From Lagopus muta (taxonomy: Eukaryota > Chordata > Aves > Galliformes > Phasianidae), in the NCBI RefSeq assembly GCF_023343835.1, contig NC_064433.1, forward strand, positions 178,949,777 to 179,013,776: a DNA stretch of 64,000 nt, in the 5' to 3' direction. The translations under genes and the position numbers were made by a program. The notes beneath the pieces were generated by a model. It had not been told where the DNA came from and searched no databases. It saw only the letters and a program-made list of their open reading frames with translations. Of this stretch, positions 25,301 through 34,813 are shown in pieces; the stretch's first letter is position 1, and each line of letters opens with the position of its first letter.

Positions 25301-26158
25301 CCTGAGTTCCCAGGCACTTACTACTTTCAGCCCTTCGTACAGCTCAATGAGAACACATCACTGAGATGATCTATGTGGCCATTTCTTCTGCCTTCTTGTT
25401 CCCATTGATATGTCTCTTCCAGTTTCCTGTAGGTTTTATTATCCTCAGGGACAACAGACTCAGCAGAATTTTCTTATCCTTCACTTATCTCTTGGGCAAC
25501 CATTGTGTTGGACCCCTCCCTGCTCCAGAGGGTTCACCATGTTTTGCAAAAAAGAGGGCATGATACCCAACATGGAGGGTAGAATGGATGGCTGAAGGTT
25601 GAGATGCAATTTCTACTTTTAAGTTATGTTGCCAGAAGAAACTTCTTCTAGATTAGCATATTTAATCTTTTACAGGAAGTTCTACCAAATACATAGTAGA
25701 GAGAGTGATGGGAACAGAATTTCCCTACCTGCCAGTGAAATAAAATTTATTACTAGGTTTTTTAAAAATTGCAGGTTTAGAGAATTAAAAAGTGGAAAAG
25801 AATCAACCATCTCACATTTGACACTGCAGGTTAGTAAGTAGTTTTGTTGTTTATAAATGGGGAAAATGATACTTCCCTGGTCCTAGAGTGACAGCACTAC
25901 TCATTCCTCACGGCTGAATCCCAGCCCTCTCCCCCATCCCCTTGCATGCTATGGGCTCCTGGTGCCCTGGGACCCCTTCCTGTGCTGCTGGGAGCAGATG
26001 GGCATCTTCTGATAGGGTTCTGCTAGGCCGTGGGTCTGCAGGACTGCTGGAGGTGATTTGGGGCAAAAAAAGTGTAAGTGAATGTGGGGATCCTGATTTT
26101 TCTTAGTGGTGTTACCACTACGTCCCAGTTGTTTCTTTCTGCTTCTTTCTGTTCTCTT
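22301..26158. other. Gene-free stretch with one CR1 terminus
   Basis: Only the CR1 tail at 23356 is recognisable. The 127-codon plus frame at 24284-24667 shows no domain. Confidence 0.55.
23356..23427 (+). mobile_element. CR1 3' terminus remnant
   Basis: Contains gggttgatgattggacttga, tgatcttattggtcttttcc, aaccctcatgattatgcaat and a final ttctatgatt. Only the last 70 bases of a CR1 remain. Confidence 0.85.
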
Positions 26159-26237
26159 GCAGACAAGGGCAGGTCTGAGTGTCCCTGTCTGCCCTGGTGT
26201 GACTCTACCTGAGCAAACACACCTGGCTCAGCAGCCA
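26159..26237 (-). repeat. Unclassified dispersed repeat, copy B
   Basis: Minus-strand partner of 17099-17185. Its frame is open for 91 codons (26298 to 26023) and contains EPGVFAQVESHQGRQGHSD followed by LPLSAREQKEAERNNW. Whether the repeat extends beyond the 79-base core is unclear from reading alone. Confidence 0.6.
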
Positions 26238-26983
26238 TGGTTGCATGGTCCTTGCGATGGAAAGCACCTGTCCTCTGGGCTCTGACACCCGCCCTCAAGA
26301 ATCAAAATTAAAGTCCCAGTCTCTTAAAGAAAAAAGGCTGTGCCTCCATCACTTGGGGTGATCTTGTGGTCCCTTCCTCAGAAAGGCTTGTCCAGATTCC
26401 TGTCATCACCGTTTGCAGATATTGGCACCTACACAGAAGTGTGGATCAGTAGAAGGAGAATGCAGAGTGAAGACTGGAAAGGCAACATCAGCTCTTACTG
26501 GGGCAGAAACACAGCAAAGAGAGAAAGAGAACCCTAGAAAAGGGAAACTTGTTCTCTTCCAGTAATTAAAGGCTTGGCATCCTATCCTGCTCTAAAATCC
26601 TGGGCCAGAGGATGTATTTGTGAATTATATTCTCCTCTTTGCCTCTTGAACAGAGAATCAGCTCCTGCTAAGCTTGGCTGTGGTCTTCAGGGAGCATTGG
26701 TTATCTGTGTGTGAAGAGATCCTTTCAAAAACAGGGATTCAAATTCATCTCTCCCTGCATTGTGCCATCCTCAGAGACTCAAATTCAGAACCACCTTTCT
26801 GGATAACCTGCCATACACGTTTCTCCCCAGTGGCATTTATTTTTCAGTTACTTTGAGACTTGCTGGGGGCACCTCAGCATTTCTGACCAGTTAAGCTTGT
26901 GACAAAGCACAGTATTTTTTATTGAGATAGAAGTAGCAGTGGAAACAAAATGGTACTGAAACCTTAAATAGCCCATACATCTT

Positions 26984-27524
26984 GGTTGTTCCGAAAGTAA
27001 TGCCTTCTATTTATTTCCATGGAAAATGCAATCAATACAAAGAACATAATAACGCTATTTGACAAAGCAAATTCTCAGCTACAAAATTTTTCAACGTAGT
27101 CATCACCATGAACTATGCATTTTCACCAGCAATGAATGAGAGCCTGCATGTCATGCTCATAGCCACCTGCACCAGCAGAGGTGACTGACTGTCTCTGTTG
27201 TCACTGCTGCAGTGCACCACCCCCCACCTCACTGTGCTCACATCCACTGTTTGTTCTCTGTAAATGTTCAGCAAGGATCACTGAATGTCAGTGGGCAGCA
27301 GTTTTTCCTCATTGAGTGTTCAGTTCCACACCTTTGCTTCAAGTACACTTCCACGTCAGATGCCATTTTGTCAGACCATTCCTCTGCTGCCATCTGTCAC
27401 ACAGCAACAAAATGGGATAGAACACTGGTGGGAAGGCTCAGCCTCTACTGACAAACCATCAGTATCCACCTCTGATGTCATGGGCCAAAATGACTAAATG
27501 GGAGACATTAATTTCAGAACAGCC
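26984..27524 (-). mobile_element. Mariner element, Galluhop-like, internally deleted
   Basis: The left end GGTTGTTCCGAAAGTA (26984) is matched by an imperfect inverted copy at the right end (acattaatttcagaacagcc, to 27524). At 541 bases it is far shorter than a full mariner of about 1.3 kb. On the minus strand a decayed transposase N-terminus starts at about 27366 (MASDVEV-like, then LKQRC), the region that binds the terminal repeats. The catalytic part is absent. The expected TA target duplication is not visible; both flanks read TT. Confidence 0.85.
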
Positions 27525-27529
27525 TTTTG

Positions 27530-27625
27530 TATATATATGCATGCCTGTATGTATGTATTTATGTATATGCACATTACCAGGTATTACCTTTTATATATGT
27601 ATGTATATATACATATATACCTTGC
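27530..27625. repeat. Degenerate TATG/TA-rich tract beside the mariner
   Basis: Alternating tatatatgcatgcc, tgtatgtatg and tatatatacatatata units. The phrase accaggtatt recurs (27577 and about 27624 as gccaggtatt), so a local duplication is likely. It starts six bases after the mariner end. Confidence 0.8.
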
Positions 27626-28085
27626 CAGGTATTCTATTCATCGGTGGGATAGAGAGACACCGGACATGAGTTTAGGGATACTCTGTTCCAGATCAAGTCC
27701 CTTGTGTTACTTTGTATAGTTTGACCTGTCTTGCCAGCCTTCTAGAAATAACTAAAATGGTTATGACAGTTTCACTCAAAAGGCAAATATTCACATGGCC
27801 AAGGACCTGCCCAGAGAATCAGCATTAAGCTTCTGCCAAGTTTCTCTCTAAGCACCATCAGCACAGCAAGGACGACACAGGTGTTCCTATAGCTCTCCAG
27901 TAACAGTGGGCATCTCTAATGCCCCAGCATTTGCTGCATGTTTGTTGTCAAACTGTTCTTCCAAGTGAGCTCCTCACTGGCATGAGAAACAGGTCAGCAA
28001 GTGCTGTGTTGCTGCCTGGGTAGGAGCTATTGTTCCTACAGTGACTTGACAAATTGATGGGGAAACCCAAGCTGACTGGACAGGA

Positions 28086-28121
28086 TATAAGTTCCCTGTC
28101 CGTACACCAGGTCCCCTTCAG
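28086..28121 (+). promoter_or_regulatory. VMO1 core promoter (TATA box and likely start site)
   Basis: TATAAG lies at 28086-28091, about 50 bases before the VMO1 start codon. A start site near 28115-28121 would fall at the usual 25-30 base spacing and leave a very short 5' leader. An AGGTCA half-site sits at 27991-27996; such half-sites can bind nuclear receptors, but a single one is weak evidence. A strong TATA promoter fits a tissue-restricted secretory gene. The start site is inferred from spacing only. Confidence 0.6.
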
Positions 28122-28137
28122 ATGCAGACTGGAAGAG

Positions 28138-30024
28138 ATGAAGGTGTTCACACCAGCAGCACTCATCCTGCTCTTTTTCTACGCTGTGGATGCAGGGGCA
28201 CGTGAATACACTTCTGTCATCACCGTGCCCAATGGAGGCCACTGGGGAAAGTGGGGCATTCGGCAGTTTTGCCGCAGTGGCTACGCCAATGGATTTGCGC
28301 TGAAGGTAAAACTCTCCCTGTTTTCTTTGCCTCCTGTTTCTGTGCCCTGCTCTATGTTTCCTTGAGGGTCTTCCCCAGACTCTGAGGGATTTCTAAAGTA
28401 TCTGTCCTCCTGACTGTGGCATACTGCATGTCAAATTCTGAGCTTTTGGGAAAACGTAGCCACCAGAATTATACCAGCAAACTAAAAATATGGTTATCTA
28501 CCAATTAATTCATTTGTTTTCAAGACAAGAGGACTCATATTGGATACAGTAAAAACAGAGCTACTGCCAGCATTGTTTTGTTGTCAGATTGGGCAGGGGC
28601 ATGCAGGCATACTCATGTTCTGCCTGTGACTGACTTTGCTGGAGGAAGCCACATTTATGCCAAAGTCAGGGTTCAGTAGAGCTGGCAGCCTTCTCCAGTG
28701 TGTTCCCTGGAGCTGAGTCTCTGCTCTATCTGTCAAACCAAAAAGAGTTAAAAAAAACCACAAAGAAGAGCATGTTGCTTGTTTTACATAGCTACATAAC
28801 TGTTTCCTAGTGTGACAGACATCTTTTCCTACATGCTTTTCAAGGTATTTTTTTTCAGTACAGAATAGAATAGAACCTTTTATGACAGGCACTCACAGGG
28901 CTTTTCCTGGGCCTTCTCCATCTTGCCTTTATCTCTGTCCGTGTGTTTCCCACTGCAGGTTGAGCCCTCCCAGTTTGGCAGAGATGACACAGCTCTGAAT
29001 GGTATACGGCTGCGCTGCCTCGAAGGCTCAGTCATTGAGTCCTTGGTGGGGAAGTAAGTAACACTGGTTCCTCCCCCATCTGTCATGCACCATCTCACAA
29101 GATATCCCTAAGCACCACCATTTATAGAGGTCTCTTCTTTGACTTTCTTTTCTCAGAGCTGGAATAGAAAGTAAAATAATGCGAGTGGTTGACTATTTTA
29201 TTTCATTCATTTTTAGGGCAATTAAATAGGGATACTTCTCATCACCACCTTCTTTTGCTCTTGAAATTTCTGCAGAGCACTGTGAACACTTTAGTCATGT
29301 TCCCAGGGCTACAGCCCCTCTTGGAAATCTGCAACATATGTGACAAATGAGGAGAAAGGGATTTTTAACCATATCTTCAGAAACTTTGTTTGAAGTCCTG
29401 GCCCTGCTGCAGTGAACTGTGCTCCTCAGGATGGCAGAGTGTGTGCTCTCACTGCTCTCTTACGCATACTTGTGAGCCAGGTCAGGGATTTATCATAAAA
29501 CATGTGTTCCACAGAGGTTTTAGCAGAATCTGGAATTTTCTGTTATTTTTTTTTCCGATAAGATACCAATAAAGAGAAAAGTACATCCAAAGGAAGACAC
29601 AGAGTGCATCAGGGCATTGTAATAGTCACTGCTGAGAGCTAGGAGCCATTAAACTTGAAGGCAGTGTGGAAAGGAGAAAGGGTACAACCAATGGCCTGCA
29701 GAGCCCAGAAATTCCTCTGTCTGCTTTTTTTTTGGCAGATGGGGTACCTGGACCAGCTTCCTAGTTTGTCCTACAGGCTACTTGATCTCCTTTTCATTGA
29801 GAACGGAGAAGTCTCAAGGAGGAGGTGATGACACAGCGGCCAACAACATCCAATTCAGATGCTCGGATGAAGCTGTTTTAGTAGGTGATGGACTATCATG
29901 GGGAAAATTTGGCCCATGGAGCAAAAGATGCAAAATATGTGGTCTCCAGACAAAGGTAGAGCCACCACAAGGATTTCAGGATGATACAGCGCTCAACAAT
30001 GTGAGATTCTTCTGCTGTAAATGA
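28138..30024 (+). CDS. VMO1: Vitelline membrane outer layer protein 1, three coding exons
   Basis: Exons are 28138-28305, 28959-29053 and 29739-30024. Donors are gtaaaa (28306) and gtaagt (29054); acceptors are cag ending 28958 and 29738. The joined frame gives 182 residues and a TGA stop. Residues 1 to about 20 form a hydrophobic signal peptide. The mature part holds three homologous units, each ending in a DDTA-N-(I/V)-R/Q-F/L-x-C motif (D65-C76, D118-C129, D169-C180), with WGKWG/WGTW/WGKFG turns at 36, 89 and 142. Eight cysteines (45, 76, 98, 129, 152, 155, 180, 181) fit the four disulfides of the family's beta-prism fold. Known role in hens: a structural protein of the egg's outer vitelline membrane, secreted by the oviduct. 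The ATG at 28138 was chosen because it directly opens the signal peptide and has a purine at -3. Length matches the hen precursor as I recall it. No frameshift or missing cysteine is seen. It has no gene neighbours in the window. An expressed VMO1 paralogue is the alternative reading. Confidence 0.95.
28306..28958 (+). other. VMO1 intron 1
   Basis: This 653-base intron lies between phase-0 boundaries (after Lys56). It has a GT donor and a polypyrimidine-rich acceptor ending cactgcag. I see no repeat or nested gene in it. Confidence 0.9.
29054..29738 (+). other. VMO1 intron 2
   Basis: This 685-base intron splits the Lys88 codon after its second base. The donor is gtaagt and the acceptor is a run of T followed by ggcag. 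No transposon is recognisable inside. Confidence 0.9.
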
Positions 30025-30619
30025 GCACTTGCATGTCTTCATCACTGTCCCATACATCCCACATCACACATCAAATGAGACATCATCAAAACTTTGCTCT
30101 AACTTTATACAGGGAAATGTCTGTGAGTTGCTGACTAAATCCAGCTTTTTGATCTGAAGGGAAGAGGTGAGAGACAGAACCATGTAAGAAACAGCAGAAC
30201 AGAAAGACAAAGGAAGAACAATTACAAACAGAAATGAAGTGGAGGGGAGAGACTCATTTTAGTGACTTAACTTCCTGTGGATTAATTCCTCACACCTTTG
30301 GTTTCTTGTGGCTTAACTTCTCCTTGTGTCTTACCATGCCATCTTAGAAGATACTTAGATCATGCCTTAAATGATAATACTTCTCATAGCCTCTGTTGCT
30401 TTACCATAACTTCTCAGTTACCCAAGTATATTGCATTATTAACAGCCAGTATCTCAAATCTCTGACAACTGCCTACAACAGTGGAATAGACTTCTCACCT
30501 TCCTTTACTCTGACTGGTGAGTTTCTTTCAAGTTTGCTTTGCCTGTTTGTTCCTTTATTTGAAACAATATTTGACCTCCAGACATGACCAATAGGGAAGA
30601 AAGGATATTAGTTTGGAGT
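30025..30619 (+). other. VMO1 3' flank, 3'UTR without a clear poly(A) signal
   Basis: Sequence after the VMO1 stop codon up to the LTR at 30620. I find no AATAAA or ATTAAA hexamer, so the transcript end is not defined. It may use a variant signal or one further on. No other feature is visible. Confidence 0.4.
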
Positions 30620-30799
30620 TGTGCTTTAACCCAGCAGGCAGCTTAGCACTGCACAACTGTTTACTCACTCCCCACTCGCAGTGGGATGGGGGCAAGAATG
30701 AGAAAAAAAAAATCCACAATGTAGAACTCATGGGTGGAGGTAAAAACTGTTTACTAACAGAAGAGGAAGAGAAAACAATAATGGTAATGATAATATACA

Positions 30800-30935
30800 T
30801 AGAATCATAGAATCATAGAATCATAGAATCATCATAGAATAGCTCAGGTTGGAAAAGATCTTAAAAATCATCAAGTCCAACTGCAACCTAACCATTACTA
30901 CCCTAACTCTAACAACCCTACTCTAAATCATGTCC
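30800..30935 (-). mobile_element. CR1 3' end inserted in the LTR
   Basis: Four octamers (tcatagaa) are followed by tagctcaggttggaaaagat, aaatcatcaagtccaactgc and aacctaaccattactaccct. It splits the LTR exactly after aatgataatatac, which continues on the far side of the AT repeat. Confidence 0.85.
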
Positions 30936-31010
30936 ATATATATATATATATATATATACATATATATGTATGTATAAATCAGTCCACACACACACACATA
31001 TATATTTATA
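30936..31010. repeat. AT and CA microsatellites
   Basis: A (TA)n run at 30936-30958, degenerate TATG/TACA units, then (CA)n near 30987-31000. It lies between the CR1 insertion and the rest of the LTR. Confidence 0.9.
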
Positions 31011-31137
31011 TAAGAGATGCACAATGCATCTCATCACCTACTGACTGATGCCCAGCCTGTCCTTGAGCAGTAGCTGCCTCCCACAGCCAACTTCCCTCAG
31101 TTTTACAGCTTCTGCATGACACCATGTGGTGTGGGAC

Positions 31138-31764
31138 ATCACAGAATCACAGAATCACAGAATTGTAGGGGTTGGAAGGGACCTCCAGAGATCATCGAGT
31201 CCAACCCCCCTGCCAAAGCAGGTTCCCTACAGCAGGTCGCACAGGTGGGCATCCAGGCAGGTCTTGAACATCTCCAGAGAAGGAGACTCCACCACCTCCC
31301 TGGGCAGCCTGTTCCAGTGCTCCGTCACCTCACTGTAAAGAAGTTCTTGCGCACATTTGTGTGGAACTTCCTGTGCTGCAGTTTCTGGCCGTTTCCCCTT
31401 GTCCTGTCTCCACTCACCACTGAAAACAGTCCAGCCTCACCATTCTGCCCCCCACACCTTAGATATTTATAGACCTGGATCAGGTCCCCTCTCAGTCTTC
31501 TTTTCTCAAGGCTGAACAGACCCAGTTCACTCAGCCTTTCCTCATAGGGGAGATGCTCCAGGTCCTTCACCATCTTCGTGGCCCTCCGCTGGACTCTTTC
31601 CAAGAGATCCCTGTCCTGTTTGTACTGGGGAGCCCAGAACTGGACGCAGTACTCCAGATGAGGCCTCACCAGGGCAGAGTAGAGGGGGAGGATCACCTCC
31701 CTCGACCTGTTGGCCACGCTCTTTTTAATGCATCCCAGGATGCCATTGGCCCTCTTGGCCCTTT
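31138..31764 (-). mobile_element. CR1 LINE fragment, ORF2 C-terminus
   Basis: Three octamers (tcacagaa) open the plus-strand view at 31138. The minus frame reads [38 protein letters not shown] and [20 protein letters not shown]. Its first 180 bases match 18636-18807 almost exactly. It cuts off the LTR that starts at 30620. Confidence 0.95.
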
Positions 31765-33169
31765 GTTCAGTTTGTATCAGCTGTTTTTGCAGTTTAATTT
31801 CATCAAGAGTTGTATGCATATTTTTTTAGTAGTCTTTTAGGTCATAACTGAGATCTTGCCTTAGGGAACATGGTTAGAAAGTGTACTTACACTGTGCATT
31901 CTTGTAAATGTCATGTGCCTGAGTTGTAGCTCCCTAAACCGCTCTTGTTTCTGTTTTGGAGTGTGCTCTGCTTGTTCGCCTAGCAGTTAATGTTAAACTC
32001 AGTATCGTGGGCCTTGTTTTTTTTGTTTGTTTCTCTCAGGCTTCATGCTCCAAACAGAATTAGAGAGAATAAACAATAAAAATAAACTCAACATCATTCG
32101 TCCATTTTTTATGTTCAAATTTGCTGGATAAGCTTGGAGTTAGAATCTTGAGCTGTTGTGCCACATAATGGTTTTGGGAAAAACTGTGCCTGGAGTTTAT
32201 CATCAAGCCCCATGTCTGAGCCATGAGACCTCTCTGACAAGAGTTCAAGAAGATTGATCATCTCTCTGAGCATCTTTTAGAAAGTGTACCTGTTGTCTTC
32301 CCACAAAGCAATGGATCTTTCTGCACTTTGGACGAGGCAGGGGCATGGTGCTGCTGTGCTCCTGGTGATGGGCTGGGCTATGGTGTCTGAGGGCACAGCA
32401 ATGTGGAGCAGCGTGGAGCTGATGGATGGAAGTTTCTTCTTGCAGTTCACTTCCCATGCTTAGCACATATGCAACAAACATCACTGTTTTAACTCTTTGT
32501 CCATGATGAATTTTCTTCTTGTCACCTGCATAAAAAATACTACAGTAACAACCACATTTTCTTTTAAGAGCAATGTAAAAGCAGGCTAAAAAGTTGAACA
32601 AGCTTAATATTTGCTATGTTTAAAAGAGTTTTGATAAAAGATCAGGGGATTACTGTGGAGTATCCCATTGGTCTATCTCTGTACTCTTTCTGGTTGCAGT
32701 GCTCCACATCAGTAAAGTTTATCTGGCTCAGGGAAGCGAGGGTATGAATTATATTGGTTTAATTCATCACAGCATGTTCATTGGAGATTTGATGTTTTGC
32801 AGCGTTTTCCAGTGCTGGCCTTTGGAGCACACAGCAATTTTTCACAATATTTGTGTCATTTTGCCTCCTAGTTCCCATTTTTGACAACACGGGAATTTTC
32901 CAAGTGGTGGGTGATAAATGGAGAGGTCAGCCATACAGAACTCAGGCTTGATCACATTTGCAGCAGCTAGCAGGGAATAACACATTTCTCTTGTCTCTGT
33001 CAATACAGTACAAGGTGTTGAGTCTCATCTTCTCCTTCCTGAGGCACAGCTGGAATAAATGAATGCATCTCCACTTACATCATTCAAAGTTATTTCAATT
33101 GAAGTGGTTGTCAAAGACTCAGTTATGCAAGAAGAAACCTTTCATGCATTTTATTTAATTACAAAACAC

Positions 33170-33272
33170 AAGCAAAAAGGCACCCCAAATGAAAAAGGAG
33201 AAGGAATAGAAATAGAAAAAGGAAAAGAAGTAGGAAAAGGAAATACAAAAGAGAAAGAGAAAGGGAAAAACA
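33170..33272. repeat. Purine-rich A/G tract
   Basis: About 100 bases dominated by aaaagga, gaaat and gaaag units; the Lys/Glu-rich frame over it is a composition artefact. Confidence 0.85.
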
Positions 33273-33636
33273 AACTTTCCAGGTCTGAACCTCTGGTTAA
33301 AACTTGTATAGCTCTGATTTTTTTAATCTGAGGATGAGATTTATTTCTTAAATTTTTAAGATGTTTTTTATAACTCGGTATTTATTCAGCAATCCTTTAA
33401 CTGCTTTCAGTGCTGCACCTGACTGCAGACATTTTAAGCACATGATTTTTTTTTGGATGAATGCTCATTTTGCAAAACCAGCCCAGAAGCATTTGAAATA
33501 AATGGGATTCATAACTTCAAGGAAATATTTTGTAACTTCTGTCTCCATTTGGGATTTGCTGAAAAACCCCATATTTATCATATATTCAGCTTTTTATAAA
33601 CATTCAAATCCCTCAGCTCTAGTACTTAGTAAAGCA

Positions 33637-33705
33637 AACAAAAAACAAACAAACAAAAAAACCCACCCCAAAATAAAAGCAACAAAAAACCAAAAACAGA
33701 ACAGC
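33637..33705. repeat. A-rich tract with CAAA units
   Basis: caaacaaaaaacaaacaaac and related units on the plus strand. Confidence 0.9.
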
Positions 33706-34059
33706 AATCGAATTTGCAACCTTTTTCTAGCAAGCTGAACTAAACTCAGTGAAAACTAGATTGTGATGCTATCAGTGTTAGTAGCAGTTTGGGACTGACT
33801 TGTCCTTTTTTTTTCAAGACACACAAGTATGATTTCCAAAACTACAGTGTTGCCAAACACTACAAGTGGACATACTTTAATTTGCTTCTAGTGTTTGCTT
33901 TCCATTTCCTTATGAGATAGGGAAAGTGTGTCAGCTTGCAAACTGACTATCCAATACAATTAGTGAGGTACGATATGAGGACATAAGAATAACAACAGTT
34001 GCAATGTGTTGTGATGACATAGATGTTGGATTAATCAATAATAAAACACAAGAGAACAG

Positions 34060-34128
34060 CATAAAATTGTGCCACGGGGAGTTCAGACTGCATGTTAGGA
34101 AACATTTCTTTACTGTGAGGGTGCAGCA
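34060..34128 (+). mobile_element. CR1 left part, interrupted by an LTR
   Basis: Contains aaattgtgccacggggagtt, cagactgcatgttaggaaac and atttctttactgtgagggtg, the CR1 block just before the C-terminal end of ORF2. The expected continuation appears beyond the LTR, at 34659. Confidence 0.7.
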
Positions 34129-34658
34129 CCACTCCCCCTGCTGCCAATGGAATGGAAGAGAGAATTAGGAAGAAAAAAAAAAAGCAGAACTTTTAAGCTG
34201 AGATAAACAAAACTACTTATTAGGAAAGAAAACAAAGAGAGAAATAATAGTAATGAGAATATACACATGTATGGTTACAAAACAAGTGATGCACAAAAGA
34301 ATTGCTCACCACCTGCTGACTGATGCCCAGCAGTGGCTGCCTGCCCATCTAACTCCCCTCAGTTTATCTAGTTTTCCCACATGGTGTCACACTGGAATAT
34401 CCCTTTGGCCACTTTGGGTCTGCTGTCCTGGTTCTGTACCCTCCCATCTCCGTGTGCCCCCTGTCTGCAGCTCCCTTGCTGCCAGGTCTGTGTGAGAAGC
34501 TGAAAACTGAGATGTCCTTGGCTCTGCACAGTGCTGCTCAAGAACAACCAAGATATCAGTATGTTATCTACACAGTTTTTCTCTAAACACCAAAACATGG
34601 CATCATACCAGATACTACAAAAGAAATATAAACTCTGTCCCATCTGAAACCAGAACAC
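34122..34658 (-). mobile_element. Solo LTR, avian ERVL-type
   Basis: Read on the minus strand it opens TGTTCTGG at 34658 and runs about 535 bases. Its wording (gggacagagtttatatttct near the start, then ccaaagggatattccagtgt and gcatcagtcagcaggtggtg) is that of a widespread avian ERVL LTR family. The 3' end near 34122 is ragged. It interrupts a CR1. No internal retroviral genes are seen next to it. Confidence 0.7.
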
Positions 34659-34813
34659 CTAGAGAGGTGATTGATGCTGCAAGCCTATCAGTGTTCATTC
34701 CAGAGGCACTGGGATTATGCTATCTGTGACATACTTCAGCTTTTGGTTATTAATGAAGTGGTCAGAAGGTTGATCTTTGAAGGTCTCTTCTGACTGAACT
34801 ATTCTAAACTGTT
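34659..34813 (+). mobile_element. CR1 right part, resumed after the LTR
   Basis: Contains cctagagaggtgattgatg, caagcctatcagtgttcatt, ttaatgaagtggtcagaagg, gatctttgaaggtctcttct and gaactattctaaact. This continues the CR1 started at 34060 to near its 3' end. Confidence 0.7.

Larger units (their letters stand above)
30620..31137 (-). mobile_element. Second LTR of the same family, interrupted and truncated
   Basis: It shares with 34122-34658 the ordered blocks ctcactccccactcgcagt, aataatggtaatgataatat, ctgactgatgcccagc and cttccctcagtttta. It contains a CR1 insertion at 30800 and an AT microsatellite. Its 5' half (minus strand) is cut off by the CR1 at 31138. The CA-equivalent end lies at 30620. 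Confidence 0.65.
31765..34059. other. Stretch between the two LTRs, no viral genes seen
   Basis: If the two LTRs bounded one provirus, gag and pol would lie here on the minus strand. I see no reverse transcriptase, integrase or protease motif, only A-rich and purine-rich tracts. Confidence 0.55.

Noticed and set aside
33059..33331. Lys/Glu-rich 90-codon frame
   Set aside because: It follows from the purine-rich tract and has no domain or gene context.
31765..34059. Proviral interior between the two LTRs
   Set aside because: No reverse transcriptase, integrase, protease or primer-binding site could be read on the minus strand.
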